Positions 1 through 6,712 of a DNA stretch of 11,239 nt are shown piece by piece (positions within the stretch are counted from its first letter, which is position 1; every line of letters starts with the position of its first letter). Made by a program: the position numbers and the translations under genes. A model generated the notes under the pieces. It did not search any database. It was not told where the DNA came from and was given only the letters and a program-made list of their open reading frames with translations. Origin of the DNA: Acidimicrobiia bacterium (GTDB lineage: Bacteria; Actinomycetota; Acidimicrobiia; Acidimicrobiales; Ilumatobacteraceae); contig RFOJ01000017.1 of NCBI GenBank assembly GCA_009926705.1, forward strand, positions 1-11,239, written 5' to 3'.

Positions 1-704
1 TCGTCCCACGCCGCCTCGTCTTCCATCACGCCGAACACTCGCAGTCGTCGACCGCTTCGTTCGGCAACCTCAAATCCGTCGACGATGCCCTTTTCGCGCG
101 AGATTCGCGCGACGAGTGCGAGATCGTCGGTCGGTTGAGCCACGAACTCGTATGCATCAAGATTCACGCCACCGGACACGATCGTTGTCGCCGTACTGAT
201 TTCGGCACCGAACGTGTCCGCCTGCGCCTTGCTGTGCATCGCCACCGAGCGCGGTGAAGTGCGCACCGCAGAGAGCACCGCATGGTCCATCTCGTCACTG
301 AGCGATCCCATGCTCACGAGGTGCGCTGTCGGCACCGTGCACTCCCGTGCGTGCAGGAAAGGGTGCGCGTCATAGGCGAAGTTAAGCACGATGTCGCGAT
401 GCCCACTCGAAACGAGCTGCACCACCACCTGCCACATGTTCACCAACACGGAGTTTCTCGGCACCACGAGTTCGGCAGAGCGCGCAAGCGTCTGGCTCGG
501 AACGTGCAGCTCGCCATCGACCTCGATCAGTCGTGGCCCGTCTGCGTCTGCTCGATCGATGACCGAACCGCGCGGCGCAACGACCGTCACGTGGTGGCCG
601 CGCAGCGAGAGACCATGCGCCAATGTGCGCAGCGTGAGCTCTACACCGCCGCCGATGCCCGAACCGAGCGGCCCGACGGAAGTCGAGAGAAAGACGATGC
701 GCAT
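1..704 (-). CDS. GT-B fold glycosyltransferase, family 4-like, partial (C-terminus beyond left edge)
   Basis: The minus strand is open from an ATG at 704 to the left edge, giving 234 codons of an unfinished protein. It starts MRIVFLSTSVGPLGSG, then IGGGVELTL near residues 17-25 and RGHHVTVVAP near 35-44, the glycine-rich N-terminal Rossmann domain of GT-B enzymes. Further on are NFAYDAHPF (108-116), AHLVSMGSLS (127-136), HSKAQADTF (157-165) and VARISREKG (198-206), the last being the usual entry to the C-terminal nucleotide-sugar domain. From memory, this set of motifs resembles cyanobacterial proteins annotated as UDP-glucose:tetrahydrobiopterin glucosyltransferase, so a pterin or other small acceptor is possible; that specificity is inference. 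The protein should be cytosolic, as no signal peptide or membrane segment is visible. It begins 16 nt after the truA stop with no clear Shine-Dalgarno, so it may be read through from the ribosomal operon. Confidence 0.85.
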   Translation of the reverse strand, partial: MRIVFLSTSVGPLGSGIGGGVELTLRTLAHGLSLRGHHVTVVAPRGSVIDRADADGPRLIEVDGELHVPSQTLARSAELVVPRNSVLVNMWQVVVQLVSSGHRDIVLNFAYDAHPFLHARECTVPTAHLVSMGSLSDEMDHAVLSAVRTSPRSVAMHSKAQADTFGAEISTATTIVSGGVNLDAYEFVAQPTDDLALVARISREKGIVDGFEVAERSGRRLRVFGVMEDEAAWD

Positions 705-720
705 CGAGCCAGACGCAGGA

Positions 721-1545
721 TTATTCGGCTTGTGCGGGATATCCGACTTCCCACAAGCACAGACCGTGCGGTGGGGCGATCTGCGAAGCATCGGCGCGGC
801 GTCCGCTGCGAATGAGCGCCATCATGTCCGAGGGTGGTCGCCGGCCGAGCCCAATGTCGACGAACGTTCCGACCAGCGAGCGAACCATCTGGTGGCAGAA
901 CGCGTTGGCCCGCACCTCGAAGGTGACGAGGTCGTCTTGGCGTCGCCAATTCGCGTGCATGACGAACCGCTTCATTGACACCAGTTTTGAGGCGGGCGTA
1001 GACGCCACGTCGTCATCGCAGTCAAGGGCTGCAACATCTGAGTCGTCTGGTTCTGGTTTGCGACAGAACGCAGAGAAGTCTCGCTCGCCCATCACCGCGT
1101 CGGCAGCCAGCTGCATCGGTCGCACGTCGAGCGGTGAGTGCACGTGCCAGGCCGTCGAGGCAAGGAACGGGTCAGGTGTTGCAGCGTTCAAGATCGTGTA
1201 TCGGTAGTGCCGCCAGATTGCCGAGAAGCGAGCGTGAAATTCTGGTGACACCCATCGCGCGTCGCGCACCGCAATCTGCGGTCCGCAGAGCGCGTTGAGT
1301 TTCTTGGCGAGCGACTCGATCTTGACGCGAGACGGCAAGTCGACACTCACCACTTGACCGCGGGCGTGCACTCCGGCGTCGGTCCGGCCTGCAGCGACGA
1401 GACGCACCTCGGACTGCGTGATCTTTTCGAGCGCCTCCGTGAGTGAGCCTGCGACGGTAGGAACGTCGCGGTTGAGGGCGAAACCGTGAAAGCCGCTGCC
1501 GTCGTAGGCGACGAGCAGACGAGCCCTCCGGCTACCTGTCGTCAT
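721..1545 (-). CDS. truA: tRNA pseudouridine(38-40) synthase TruA
   Basis: A 274-residue protein that converts uridines 38-40 in the tRNA anticodon arm to pseudouridine. It carries the family N-terminus (LLVAYDGSGFHGF, residues 10-22), the catalytic motif GRTDAGVHA (53-61) with nucleophile Asp56, FSAFCRK (157-163), the FCHQMVRSLVG helix (216-226) and a C-terminal PPHGLCLWEV (258-267). Length is normal for the family. Residues about 164-187, just after FSAFCRK, form an acidic, low-complexity stretch (DDSD...DCDDDV) where many homologues are shorter. The ATG start is preceded by GAGG with a 7-nt spacer, and that GAGG lies inside a small hairpin. It follows rplQ by 37 nt, the common actinobacterial order rpoA-rplQ-truA, which supports co-transcription. 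Confidence 0.96.
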   Translation of the reverse strand: MTTGSRRARLLVAYDGSGFHGFALNRDVPTVAGSLTEALEKITQSEVRLVAAGRTDAGVHARGQVVSVDLPSRVKIESLAKKLNALCGPQIAVRDARWVSPEFHARFSAIWRHYRYTILNAATPDPFLASTAWHVHSPLDVRPMQLAADAVMGERDFSAFCRKPEPDDSDVAALDCDDDVASTPASKLVSMKRFVMHANWRRQDDLVTFEVRANAFCHQMVRSLVGTFVDIGLGRRPPSDMMALIRSGRRADASQIAPPHGLCLWEVGYPAQAE

Positions 1546-1548
1546 GTC

Positions 1549-1568
1549 ACGGCCTCGCGAGGAGCCGT
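1549..1568 (-). promoter_or_regulatory. Hairpin covering the truA ribosome binding site
   Basis: In the rplQ-truA gap the transcript reads ACGG, CT, CCT, CGCG, AGG, CCGT. The outer ACGG/CCGT and inner CCT/AGG arms pair, leaving a 2-nt bulge and a CGCG loop. The AGG arm, with the last loop G, forms the likely truA Shine-Dalgarno GAGG, so folding would hide it. No U-tract follows, so it is not a standard terminator. The pairing is visible; a regulatory role is inference. Confidence 0.35.
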
Positions 1569-1582
1569 CGTCGTCTCGCCGG

Positions 1583-1951
1583 TTAGACGAGTTCGATGCG
1601 CGCCATCGGGGCGCGGTCGCCGTTGCGCTCGCCCAACTTGAGGATGCGCACGTACCCGCCGTTGCGCTCCATGTAGCGCGGGGCGAGGCTCTTCACGAGC
1701 TTGGTCGTCATCTCTTTGTCGTTGAGGTACGCCTGGATCTGGCGGATCTTGTGCAGGCTCGCCGCGTCGCTGTTCTGAGCCTTCTTGGCCTTGGTGATGA
1801 GCCGCTCGGCGATCGGACGAAGCGCCTTGGCTTTCGCCTCGGTCGTCTCGATGCCCTCAGCGGCGAACAGCGATGCAGCCAGGTTGGCCATCATCAATCG
1901 TTCGTGACCAGAAGAGCCACCAAAGCTCTTGCTACGACGTGGTTCGGGCAT
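1583..1951 (-). CDS. rplQ: 50S ribosomal protein L17
   Basis: A 122-residue large-subunit protein that binds 23S rRNA near the peptide exit tunnel. The family N-terminus is intact: FGGSSGHERLMMANLAASLF (residues 10-29), then EAKAKALRPIAERLITKAKK, and the C-terminal GGYVRILKLGERNGDRAPMA followed by RIELV. Length matches bacterial L17. The ATG is preceded by AAGGAG at about 10 nt, inside the 32-nt gap after rpoA. It is the last gene of the classical alpha cluster, here followed by truA. Confidence 0.98.
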   Translation of the reverse strand: MPEPRRSKSFGGSSGHERLMMANLAASLFAAEGIETTEAKAKALRPIAERLITKAKKAQNSDAASLHKIRQIQAYLNDKEMTTKLVKSLAPRYMERNGGYVRILKLGERNGDRAPMARIELV

Positions 1952-1983
1952 GGTGTTTCGTCTCCTTCGTGAGCGTCAACGCG

Positions 1984-2916
1984 TCAGACGCGAAGCGCGA
2001 GTCCTCGTTCGTCGAGCTTGCCCTTCACTTCGGCGATGCTTTGCGCACCGAAGTTGGGCAGGTTCGTCAGTTCTTCCTCGGTGCGAGCAACGAGCTCACC
2101 AATGGTGTTGATCTGCGCACGCTTCAAGCAGTTGAACGGGCGCTGCGAGAGCATGAGGTCTTCAATCGGCATGTCGAGCTCTGGCGAACCCGAGCCGCTC
2201 GCGACCGACTCGCCCAGTTCGAGCGCGACCGGCTGATCAGACAGCGACGCGACAAGCTCGAGCAGGTTGCGCATCGTTGCGCCGGCCGAGGCGAGCGCCT
2301 CAGACGGGCTGATGGAACCGTCGGTCTCGATGTCGAGGATGAGGTTGTCGTAGTTGGTCGACTGGGCGACGCGGGTCGGCTCGACTTCAAAACTCACACG
2401 GCGAACGGGCGAGAAGAGTGCGTCGACCGGGATGACTCCGATGGTCTTGCGACCGGAGTCGCGGTCACTGCCGAGGTAGCCCTTGCCGCGCTCGATGGTG
2501 AGCTCGAACGACAAGCTGCCCTTGGCCGACAAGGTGGCGATGTGCTGGTCACCGTTCACGAAGTCGACGCCTGCCGGCAGCGACAGGTCGCTCGCCTTGA
2601 GTTCCTTCGGACCCTTTGCATCGACGCGAACCGAGACGACGTCGTCGACTTCGCTCTTCACGACGATGTCCTTCAGGTTGAGGATGATCTCGGTGACGTC
2701 TTCGACGACTCCGTCGATGGTGGTGAACTCGTGCAACGCCTCGTCGAACTTGACCGAGGTGATTGCCGCACCCGGGATCGACGACAGCAACATACGGCGC
2801 AACGAGTTGCCGATGGTGTGGCCGAGGCCCGGCTCCAGCGGCGACACGGAGAACTTCTGACGGTTGCCGGTGGCTTCGCTGACGGCTGCGACGCTTGGGC
2901 GCTGAATGACGAGCAT
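1984..2916 (-). CDS. rpoA: DNA-directed RNA polymerase alpha subunit
   Basis: The alpha subunit dimerises to nucleate RNA polymerase assembly, and its C-terminal domain contacts upstream promoter DNA and activators. The 310-residue protein has the N-terminal dimerisation domain (FSVSPLEPGLGHTIGNSLRR, 22-41; LLSSIPGAAITS, 43-54; HEFTTIDGVVEDVTEIILNL, 62-81) and a C-terminal helix-hairpin domain from about 247. The start is the ATG at 2916 with AGGAGA 7 nt upstream; a longer in-frame reading would run into rpsD and adds a non-homologous serine-rich stretch. Residues equivalent to E. coli R265, N268, C269, G296, S299 and E302 are present (R259, N262, C263, G290, S293, E296), but K298 is replaced by Gln292. 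The protein ends directly after the last helix (ERGLALRV), without the acidic tail of many actinobacterial alphas. Confidence 0.98.
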   Translation of the reverse strand: MLVIQRPSVAAVSEATGNRQKFSVSPLEPGLGHTIGNSLRRMLLSSIPGAAITSVKFDEALHEFTTIDGVVEDVTEIILNLKDIVVKSEVDDVVSVRVDAKGPKELKASDLSLPAGVDFVNGDQHIATLSAKGSLSFELTIERGKGYLGSDRDSGRKTIGVIPVDALFSPVRRVSFEVEPTRVAQSTNYDNLILDIETDGSISPSEALASAGATMRNLLELVASLSDQPVALELGESVASGSGSPELDMPIEDLMLSQRPFNCLKRAQINTIGELVARTEEELTNLPNFGAQSIAEVKGKLDERGLALRV

Positions 2917-2923
2917 GGTGATG

Positions 2924-2929
2924 TCTCCT
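2924..2929 (-). promoter_or_regulatory. Ribosome binding site of rpoA
   Basis: AGGAGA on the minus strand, 7 nt before the ATG at 2916 and inside the 28-nt rpsD-rpoA gap. It fixes the rpoA start and argues against the longer in-frame ORF that overlaps rpsD. Confidence 0.8.
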
Positions 2930-2944
2930 GGCTGTTGGTTCGGG

Positions 2945-3562
2945 TTACTTCGAGTAGAGCTCGACGATGAGCTGTTCTTTGACGGGGACGTCAATCTGTT
3001 CGCGAGTCGGCAGGTCGCGCACGGCGACTGCCTTGCCGCCGTCCTGCGCATCGAGCCACGCCACCGGCGCACGGCCGAGCGTGTCGATGTTGTGCTGGAT
3101 GACGATCATGTTGCGAGCTTTGTCGGAAAGGCTCACGATTTCGCCTTTGCCGAGCGTGTACGACGGAATGTTCACGCGCTTGCCGTCGACCTTGATGAGG
3201 CCGTGGCTGACGAACTGGCGGGCCTGCGGACGGGTGGCTGCCCAACCCGCGCGGTACACCACGTTGTCGAGACGCAATTCAAGGAGACGAAGGATGTTCT
3301 CGCCGGTCGGGCCTGAACGGCGGACCGCTTCGTCGTAGATCTTGCGGAATTGGCGCTCGAGCACACCGTAGATGTACTTCGCCTTCTGCTTTTCCTGGAG
3401 CTGGTTGAGATACTCGCCCTCGCTCGAGCGGCGGCGGGTGCGACCGTGGGCTCCTGGCGGGAACGGGCGACGCTCGAGGGCCTTGGTGCCCTTCGAGTTC
3501 TCGAAGACGTTGATGCCAAGACGGCGGGAAATGCGGACTTTCGGACCTGTGTAACGAGCCAT
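2945..3562 (-). CDS. rpsD: 30S ribosomal protein S4, zinc-free type
   Basis: A primary 16S rRNA-binding protein that starts assembly of the small-subunit body and helps maintain decoding accuracy. The 205 residues begin MARYTGPKVRISRRLGINVF, continue with RRPFPPGAHGR and QEKQKAKYIYGVLERQF, and contain the S4 RNA-binding domain (RLDNVVYRAGWAATRPQARQ, then FVSHGLIKVDGKRVNIPS). The C-terminus is QIDVPVKEQLIVELYSK, very like mycobacterial S4 as I recall it. The N-terminal zinc-binding cysteines of the C+ form are absent, so this is the zinc-independent paralogue type. The ATG sits 2 nt after the rpsK stop. In E. coli S4 represses the alpha operon; no equivalent leader is obvious here. Confidence 0.98.
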   Translation of the reverse strand: MARYTGPKVRISRRLGINVFENSKGTKALERRPFPPGAHGRTRRRSSEGEYLNQLQEKQKAKYIYGVLERQFRKIYDEAVRRSGPTGENILRLLELRLDNVVYRAGWAATRPQARQFVSHGLIKVDGKRVNIPSYTLGKGEIVSLSDKARNMIVIQHNIDTLGRAPVAWLDAQDGGKAVAVRDLPTREQIDVPVKEQLIVELYSK

Positions 3563-3564
3563 GA

Positions 3565-3969
3565 TTACGGACGCTTCCTCTTTGGTTGACGGCAGCCGTT
3601 GTGCGGCACGGGGCTCACGTCTTTGACGCTCGTGACTTCAATGCCGAGGTTCTGAATCGAACGAAGCGCCGTGTCGCGACCCGAACCGGGGCCCTTCACG
3701 AGCACTTCGGCGCGACGCAGACCCATTTCCATCGCGGCGCGTCCAGCCTTTTCAGCCGCAAGCTGCGCGGCGAACGGAGTCGACTTGCGCGAGCCCGAGA
3801 ATCCGACACCGCCCGACGAGGCCCATGCGATGACATTGCCTGAGGGGTCGGTGATGGACACGATCGTGTTGTTGAACGTGCTCTTGATGTGCACGACGCC
3901 GGTGTTGACGTTGCGACGCTCGCGCTTGCGCGACTTGCGTGGTGCTGGTGTTGCTGCTGCGTCTGACAT
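3565..3969 (-). CDS. rpsK: 30S ribosomal protein S11
   Basis: A platform protein of the small subunit next to the mRNA exit and the Shine-Dalgarno helix. The 134 residues include a basic N-terminal tail (about 1-18), then GVVHIKSTFNNTIVSITDPS (24-43), GNVIAWASSGGVGFSGSRKS, a VLVKGPGSGRDTALR loop and the family C-terminus VSPVPHNGCRQPKRKRP. Length is normal for the family. The ATG directly abuts the rpsM stop (TAAATG), so translation is probably coupled; a GAGG lies at the end of rpsM. Confidence 0.98.
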   Translation of the reverse strand: MSDAAATPAPRKSRKRERRNVNTGVVHIKSTFNNTIVSITDPSGNVIAWASSGGVGFSGSRKSTPFAAQLAAEKAGRAAMEMGLRRAEVLVKGPGSGRDTALRSIQNLGIEVTSVKDVSPVPHNGCRQPKRKRP

Positions 3970-4350
3970 TTATTTCCTCACGGCGACTTTCTTGTTGGCG
4001 ACGGTCTTCTTCGGGCCCTTGCGGGTGCGGGCGTTGGTGTGGGTGCGCTGGCCTCGGACGGGCAGGCCCTTGCGGTGGCGCGAACCCTGGTACGAACCGA
4101 TCTCGATCTTGCGCTTGATGTCGGTCTGCACGTCGCGGCGACGGTCGCCCTCGACGCTCAGGTTGTTCTCGATGTAGACGCGAATCTTGTTGACGTCAGA
4201 GTCGGTGAGGTCGCGCACGCGCACGCTCGGGTTGATGCCGAGATCGGCGCACATCTTCGCCGACGTGGGGCGACCGATGCCGTGGATGTAGGTGAGAGCA
4301 ATCTCCACTCGCTTCTCGCGAGGAATGTCAACGCCGGAAATTCGTGCCAT
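3970..4350 (-). CDS. rpsM: 30S ribosomal protein S13
   Basis: A small-subunit head protein that forms bridges with the 50S subunit and contacts P-site tRNA. The 126-residue sequence has the typical start MARISGVDIPREKRVEIALT, the helix-two-turn-helix segment HGIGRPTSAKMC, and the basic tail with GSYQGSRHRKGLPVRGQRTH and TNARTRKGPKK. Length matches the family. The ATG is 12 nt after the rpmJ stop with AAGGA upstream, and the gene ends flush with rpsK. Confidence 0.98.
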   Translation of the reverse strand: MARISGVDIPREKRVEIALTYIHGIGRPTSAKMCADLGINPSVRVRDLTDSDVNKIRVYIENNLSVEGDRRRDVQTDIKRKIEIGSYQGSRHRKGLPVRGQRTHTNARTRKGPKKTVANKKVAVRK

Positions 4351-4362
4351 GTTCGTTCGTCC

Positions 4363-4476
4363 TTATCCCTGGCGCTGCTTGTGGCGCGGGTTCTCGCAGA
4401 TCACCATGACGCGACCGTGACGGCGGATGACTTTGCACTTCTCGCACATCTTCTTCACGCTTGGTCGGACTTTCAC
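4363..4476 (-). CDS. rpmJ: 50S ribosomal protein L36, zinc-binding type
   Basis: A 37-residue protein, the smallest of the large subunit, which stabilises 23S rRNA folding. Translation from a GTG at 4476 begins MKVRPSVKKMCEKCKVIRRH and ends at a TAA with ENPRHKQRQG. The zinc ligands Cys11, Cys14, Cys27 and His32 are all in place, so this is the C+ form. It lies 14 nt after infA and 12 nt before rpsM, the usual infA-rpmJ-rpsM order. The GTG start gives exactly the family length and N-terminus. Confidence 0.97.
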   Translation of the reverse strand: MKVRPSVKKMCEKCKVIRRHGRVMVICENPRHKQRQG

Positions 4477-4490
4477 GTTGATCTCTTCTC

Positions 4491-4715
4491 TTACTTGAAA
4501 CGGAATGTGATACGTCCTCGGGTGAGGTCGTACGGGGACAGCTCTACCTGCACCCTGTCGCCCGGGTTGATTCGGATGTAGTTCACCCGCATCTTCCCGG
4601 ATATGTGAGCCAAGACGGATCGCCCGTTGGAGAGTTCCACTCGAAACATTGCATTGGGCAACGATTCAGTGATCGTGCCTTCCAGCACGATGGCATCTTC
4701 CTTATTTTTTGCCAG
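4491..4715 (-). CDS. infA: Translation initiation factor IF-1
   Basis: IF-1 occupies the ribosomal A site during initiation and helps IF-2 and IF-3 select the start codon. The OB-fold protein is clear: LEGTITESLPNAMFRVEL, then VLAHISGKMRVNYIRINPGD and VELSPYDLTRGRITFRFK at the end. The start is unusual. I place it at a CTG (4713-4715), which gives a 74-residue protein beginning MAKNKEDAI, matching the MAK start and length of other IF-1 proteins. An exact AAGGAG lies 6 nt before this CTG. The only upstream alternative with a usual start codon is a TTG at 4730; it would add five residues (MKESV) and put the AAGGAG inside the gene, and it has no good Shine-Dalgarno of its own. Gene identity is certain; the start is inferred. 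The gene follows adk with no map gene between. Confidence 0.95.
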   Translation of the reverse strand: MAKNKEDAIVLEGTITESLPNAMFRVELSNGRSVLAHISGKMRVNYIRINPGDRVQVELSPYDLTRGRITFRFK

Positions 4716-4721
4716 AACTGA

Positions 4722-4727
4722 CTCCTT
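4722..4727 (-). promoter_or_regulatory. Ribosome binding site that decides the infA start
   Basis: AAGGAG on the minus strand, 6 nt before the CTG at 4715. It begins directly after the alternative TTG at 4730-4728, so it cannot serve that TTG. It is the main sequence evidence for CTG initiation of infA. Confidence 0.65.
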
Positions 4728-4754
4728 CAAGCCCCCGCAGGGCGACCCGTAACG

Positions 4755-5366
4755 CTATCGGGCTGTCTGCCCGTCGCCACCTGGCCCGGACACCCCAGTC
4801 GTTGCCTGAATTGCCGATACCAGGCGGGAAAACACCTCGTCCGGGCTGCCGACGCCATCGACGACGGCGAGCACCCCGAGTTTGCGGTAGTGGCTGATGA
4901 GCGGAGCGGTCTGCTCCTCATAAAGGGCCAATCGACGCTCCACAGCCTCGGGAGAATCGTCAACTCGATGCTCGGCGGCTCGGCGGGCGCTCAAGCGAGC
5001 CATCACCATCTCGCGCGGTACCTCGAGGTCGACCACCACGTTCACCGGGCGAGCCCGCGCGATGTCGTCGAGTAAGTGGGCCTGCGGCAGCGTGCGCGGA
5101 AAGCCGTCGAGCAGATATCCGCGCGTGCGCGCATCGGTTTCTCCGAGGCGACCTTGCACCAGACTGCCGATGAGATCGTCGGCGACGAGACCGCCAGCGT
5201 CGATCGTTTCTTTCACGGCTTTACCGACCGGCGTTCCGTGTTTGATGGCGTTGCGCAACATCTCCCCCGTCGAGATGTGCGCGATCTGGTAGTGGGTCGC
5301 GAGCCGTGCGCCTTGGGTTCCCTTGCCTGAACCTTGCCGGCCGAGCAGGACCAGCCGGATGGTCAC
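4755..5366 (-). CDS. adk: Adenylate kinase, short-LID form
   Basis: Catalyses ATP + AMP to 2 ADP in the cytosol, balancing adenylate pools. The 203 residues carry the P-loop GRQGSGKGTQ (9-18), the AMP-binding motif STGEMLR (32-38), the signature LLDGFPRT (85-92) and the arginine-rich LID region (RLSARR, 124-129; DDSPEAVERRL, 136-146). The LID is the short type with no four-cysteine zinc insert. The P-loop has Arg-Gln where GPPGAGKGT-type proteins have Pro-Pro. The C-terminus carries a short Gly-rich extension (GVSGPGGDGQTAR). It starts with GTG at 5366, sharing a GTGA overlap with the secY stop, so translation is likely coupled. The secY-adk order is standard, but map is missing downstream. 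Confidence 0.97.
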   Translation of the reverse strand: MTIRLVLLGRQGSGKGTQGARLATHYQIAHISTGEMLRNAIKHGTPVGKAVKETIDAGGLVADDLIGSLVQGRLGETDARTRGYLLDGFPRTLPQAHLLDDIARARPVNVVVDLEVPREMVMARLSARRAAEHRVDDSPEAVERRLALYEEQTAPLISHYRKLGVLAVVDGVGSPDEVFSRLVSAIQATTGVSGPGGDGQTAR

Positions 5367-6682
5367 TTCAGGAAGCCCTGGTAGTCGCGCTGCATCAACT
5401 GACTGTCAACTTGGCGCATCAGCTCGAGTGCGACACCCACCGCGATGAGCACAGTGGTGCCAGCGAACGGGAACGACTGCACGTCACCCACCCACAAGAT
5501 GATGTACGGCGTGATGGCGATAAACGCGACGAAGAGCGCGCCCGGAAGTGTGATGCGGTTGACGGCTTTGGCGAGGAACGACTCTGTCTGTGGTCCTGGT
5601 CGGATACCTGGGATGAATCCGCCCTGCTTGCGCAACTGGTCAGCTTGGCGAATCGGGTCGAAGGCGATCGAGTTGTAGAAGTAAGCAAATGCGATGATCA
5701 TCACGAAGAAGATGGTGATGTAGAGCATGTTCTGGCTGTTGATGAGATAGCGGTCAACGAAACGGGCGATCGAACCACGCCATCCCTCTGCGCTGCCCAG
5801 CATGTTCGAGAGCAAGACGGGCAGGAGCAGCACTGACGACGAGAAGATAATCGGTATCACGCCCGACTGGTTGACCTTGAGCGGGATGTAGGTGCTCTGC
5901 CCACCGAACTGACGGCGACCGACGACTCGCTTGGCGAACTGCACCGGAATGCGGCGCTGACCGAGCTCGACGCGCACGACTGCAGCCAGAATCAGGAGTG
6001 ACACGCCGACGAGCACCACGAAGATGAACGTCTGTTTATTTTGCAGCAGCGAGTAGTAGCTGTACGGCAGGTGGCTCACCACCGATGCGAAGATCATCAT
6101 CGACATGCCATTGCCAAGACCGCGCTGGCTGATGAGCTCGCCCAGCCACATGAGGAGCGTGGTTCCGGCGACGAGCGACGGAATCACGATGAGCGCACGC
6201 GGCATGAACGGGTCGAGCAGCACGACGTCGGGCACGGTGCGCGCAGCACCGAAGAACGCGGATCCGTTGCCCTGACCAAAGATGAAGGTGAGGCCGGCCG
6301 CTTGCAACGTCGCAATCACCACGGCCACATAACGGGTCCACTGAGTGATCTTGCGTTGACCGACCGCCCCTTCCTGCTGCCACTGCTCCAACTTGGGGAT
6401 CACCACCGTCAACACCTGCATGATGATGCTCGCGGTGATGTACGGCATGATGCCCAGAGCGAAGATCGAGAAGCTGCCGAAAGCGCCGCCCGAGAAGAGA
6501 TTGAGGAATCCGAGGGCGCCTTGCGAACTTGAGGCCTCGCGCAATTGGCTGACAGCCTGTGCGTCGACGCCCGGCGCCCGCAACGAAGACCCGAGACGGT
6601 AGATCGCGAACACGAACAACGTGAACAACAGCTTGTTCCGCAAATCGGAAACTGTAAACAGGCTCTTCACTCGTGCGAACAT
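5363..6682 (-). CDS. secY: Preprotein translocase channel subunit SecY
   Basis: The pore-forming subunit of the SecYEG channel, which exports and inserts proteins across the cytoplasmic membrane. The 439-residue protein has about ten hydrophobic segments, including roughly 16-32, 66-96, 117-135, 163-182, 217-237, 274-294, 318-338, 378-398 and 405-422. The first SecY signature region is seen as SIFALGIMPYITASIIMQVL (72-91). The cytoplasmic loop 240-272 (RRIPVQFAKRVVGRR, then YIPLKVNQSGVIP) contains the basic residues used for ribosome and SecA docking. Length and ends are normal. The ATG lies 30 nt after the rplO stop. Confidence 0.98.
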   Translation of the reverse strand: MFARVKSLFTVSDLRNKLLFTLFVFAIYRLGSSLRAPGVDAQAVSQLREASSSQGALGFLNLFSGGAFGSFSIFALGIMPYITASIIMQVLTVVIPKLEQWQQEGAVGQRKITQWTRYVAVVIATLQAAGLTFIFGQGNGSAFFGAARTVPDVVLLDPFMPRALIVIPSLVAGTTLLMWLGELISQRGLGNGMSMMIFASVVSHLPYSYYSLLQNKQTFIFVVLVGVSLLILAAVVRVELGQRRIPVQFAKRVVGRRQFGGQSTYIPLKVNQSGVIPIIFSSSVLLLPVLLSNMLGSAEGWRGSIARFVDRYLINSQNMLYITIFFVMIIAFAYFYNSIAFDPIRQADQLRKQGGFIPGIRPGPQTESFLAKAVNRITLPGALFVAFIAITPYIILWVGDVQSFPFAGTTVLIAVGVALELMRQVDSQLMQRDYQGFLK

Positions 6683-6712
6683 CGTCGTTCTCCGGTTCTC
6701 TTTGAGCGAAAA

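Noticed and set aside
1549..1568. Intrinsic terminator ending the alpha operon after rplQ
   Set aside because: The inverted repeat is real but short, bulged and not followed by a run of U; truA begins a few nt later. Listed only as a possible regulatory hairpin.
1873..2970. Long plus-strand open frame (365 codons) opposite rpoA
   Set aside because: It lies wholly antisense to rpoA and its flanks; its sequence has no domain signature and reflects GC-rich codon use on the other strand.
4731..4743. Possible GC hairpin (GCCC / GGGC) between adk and infA
   Set aside because: The stem is only 4 bp, has no U-tract behind it and lies close to the infA start; too weak to call a terminator.
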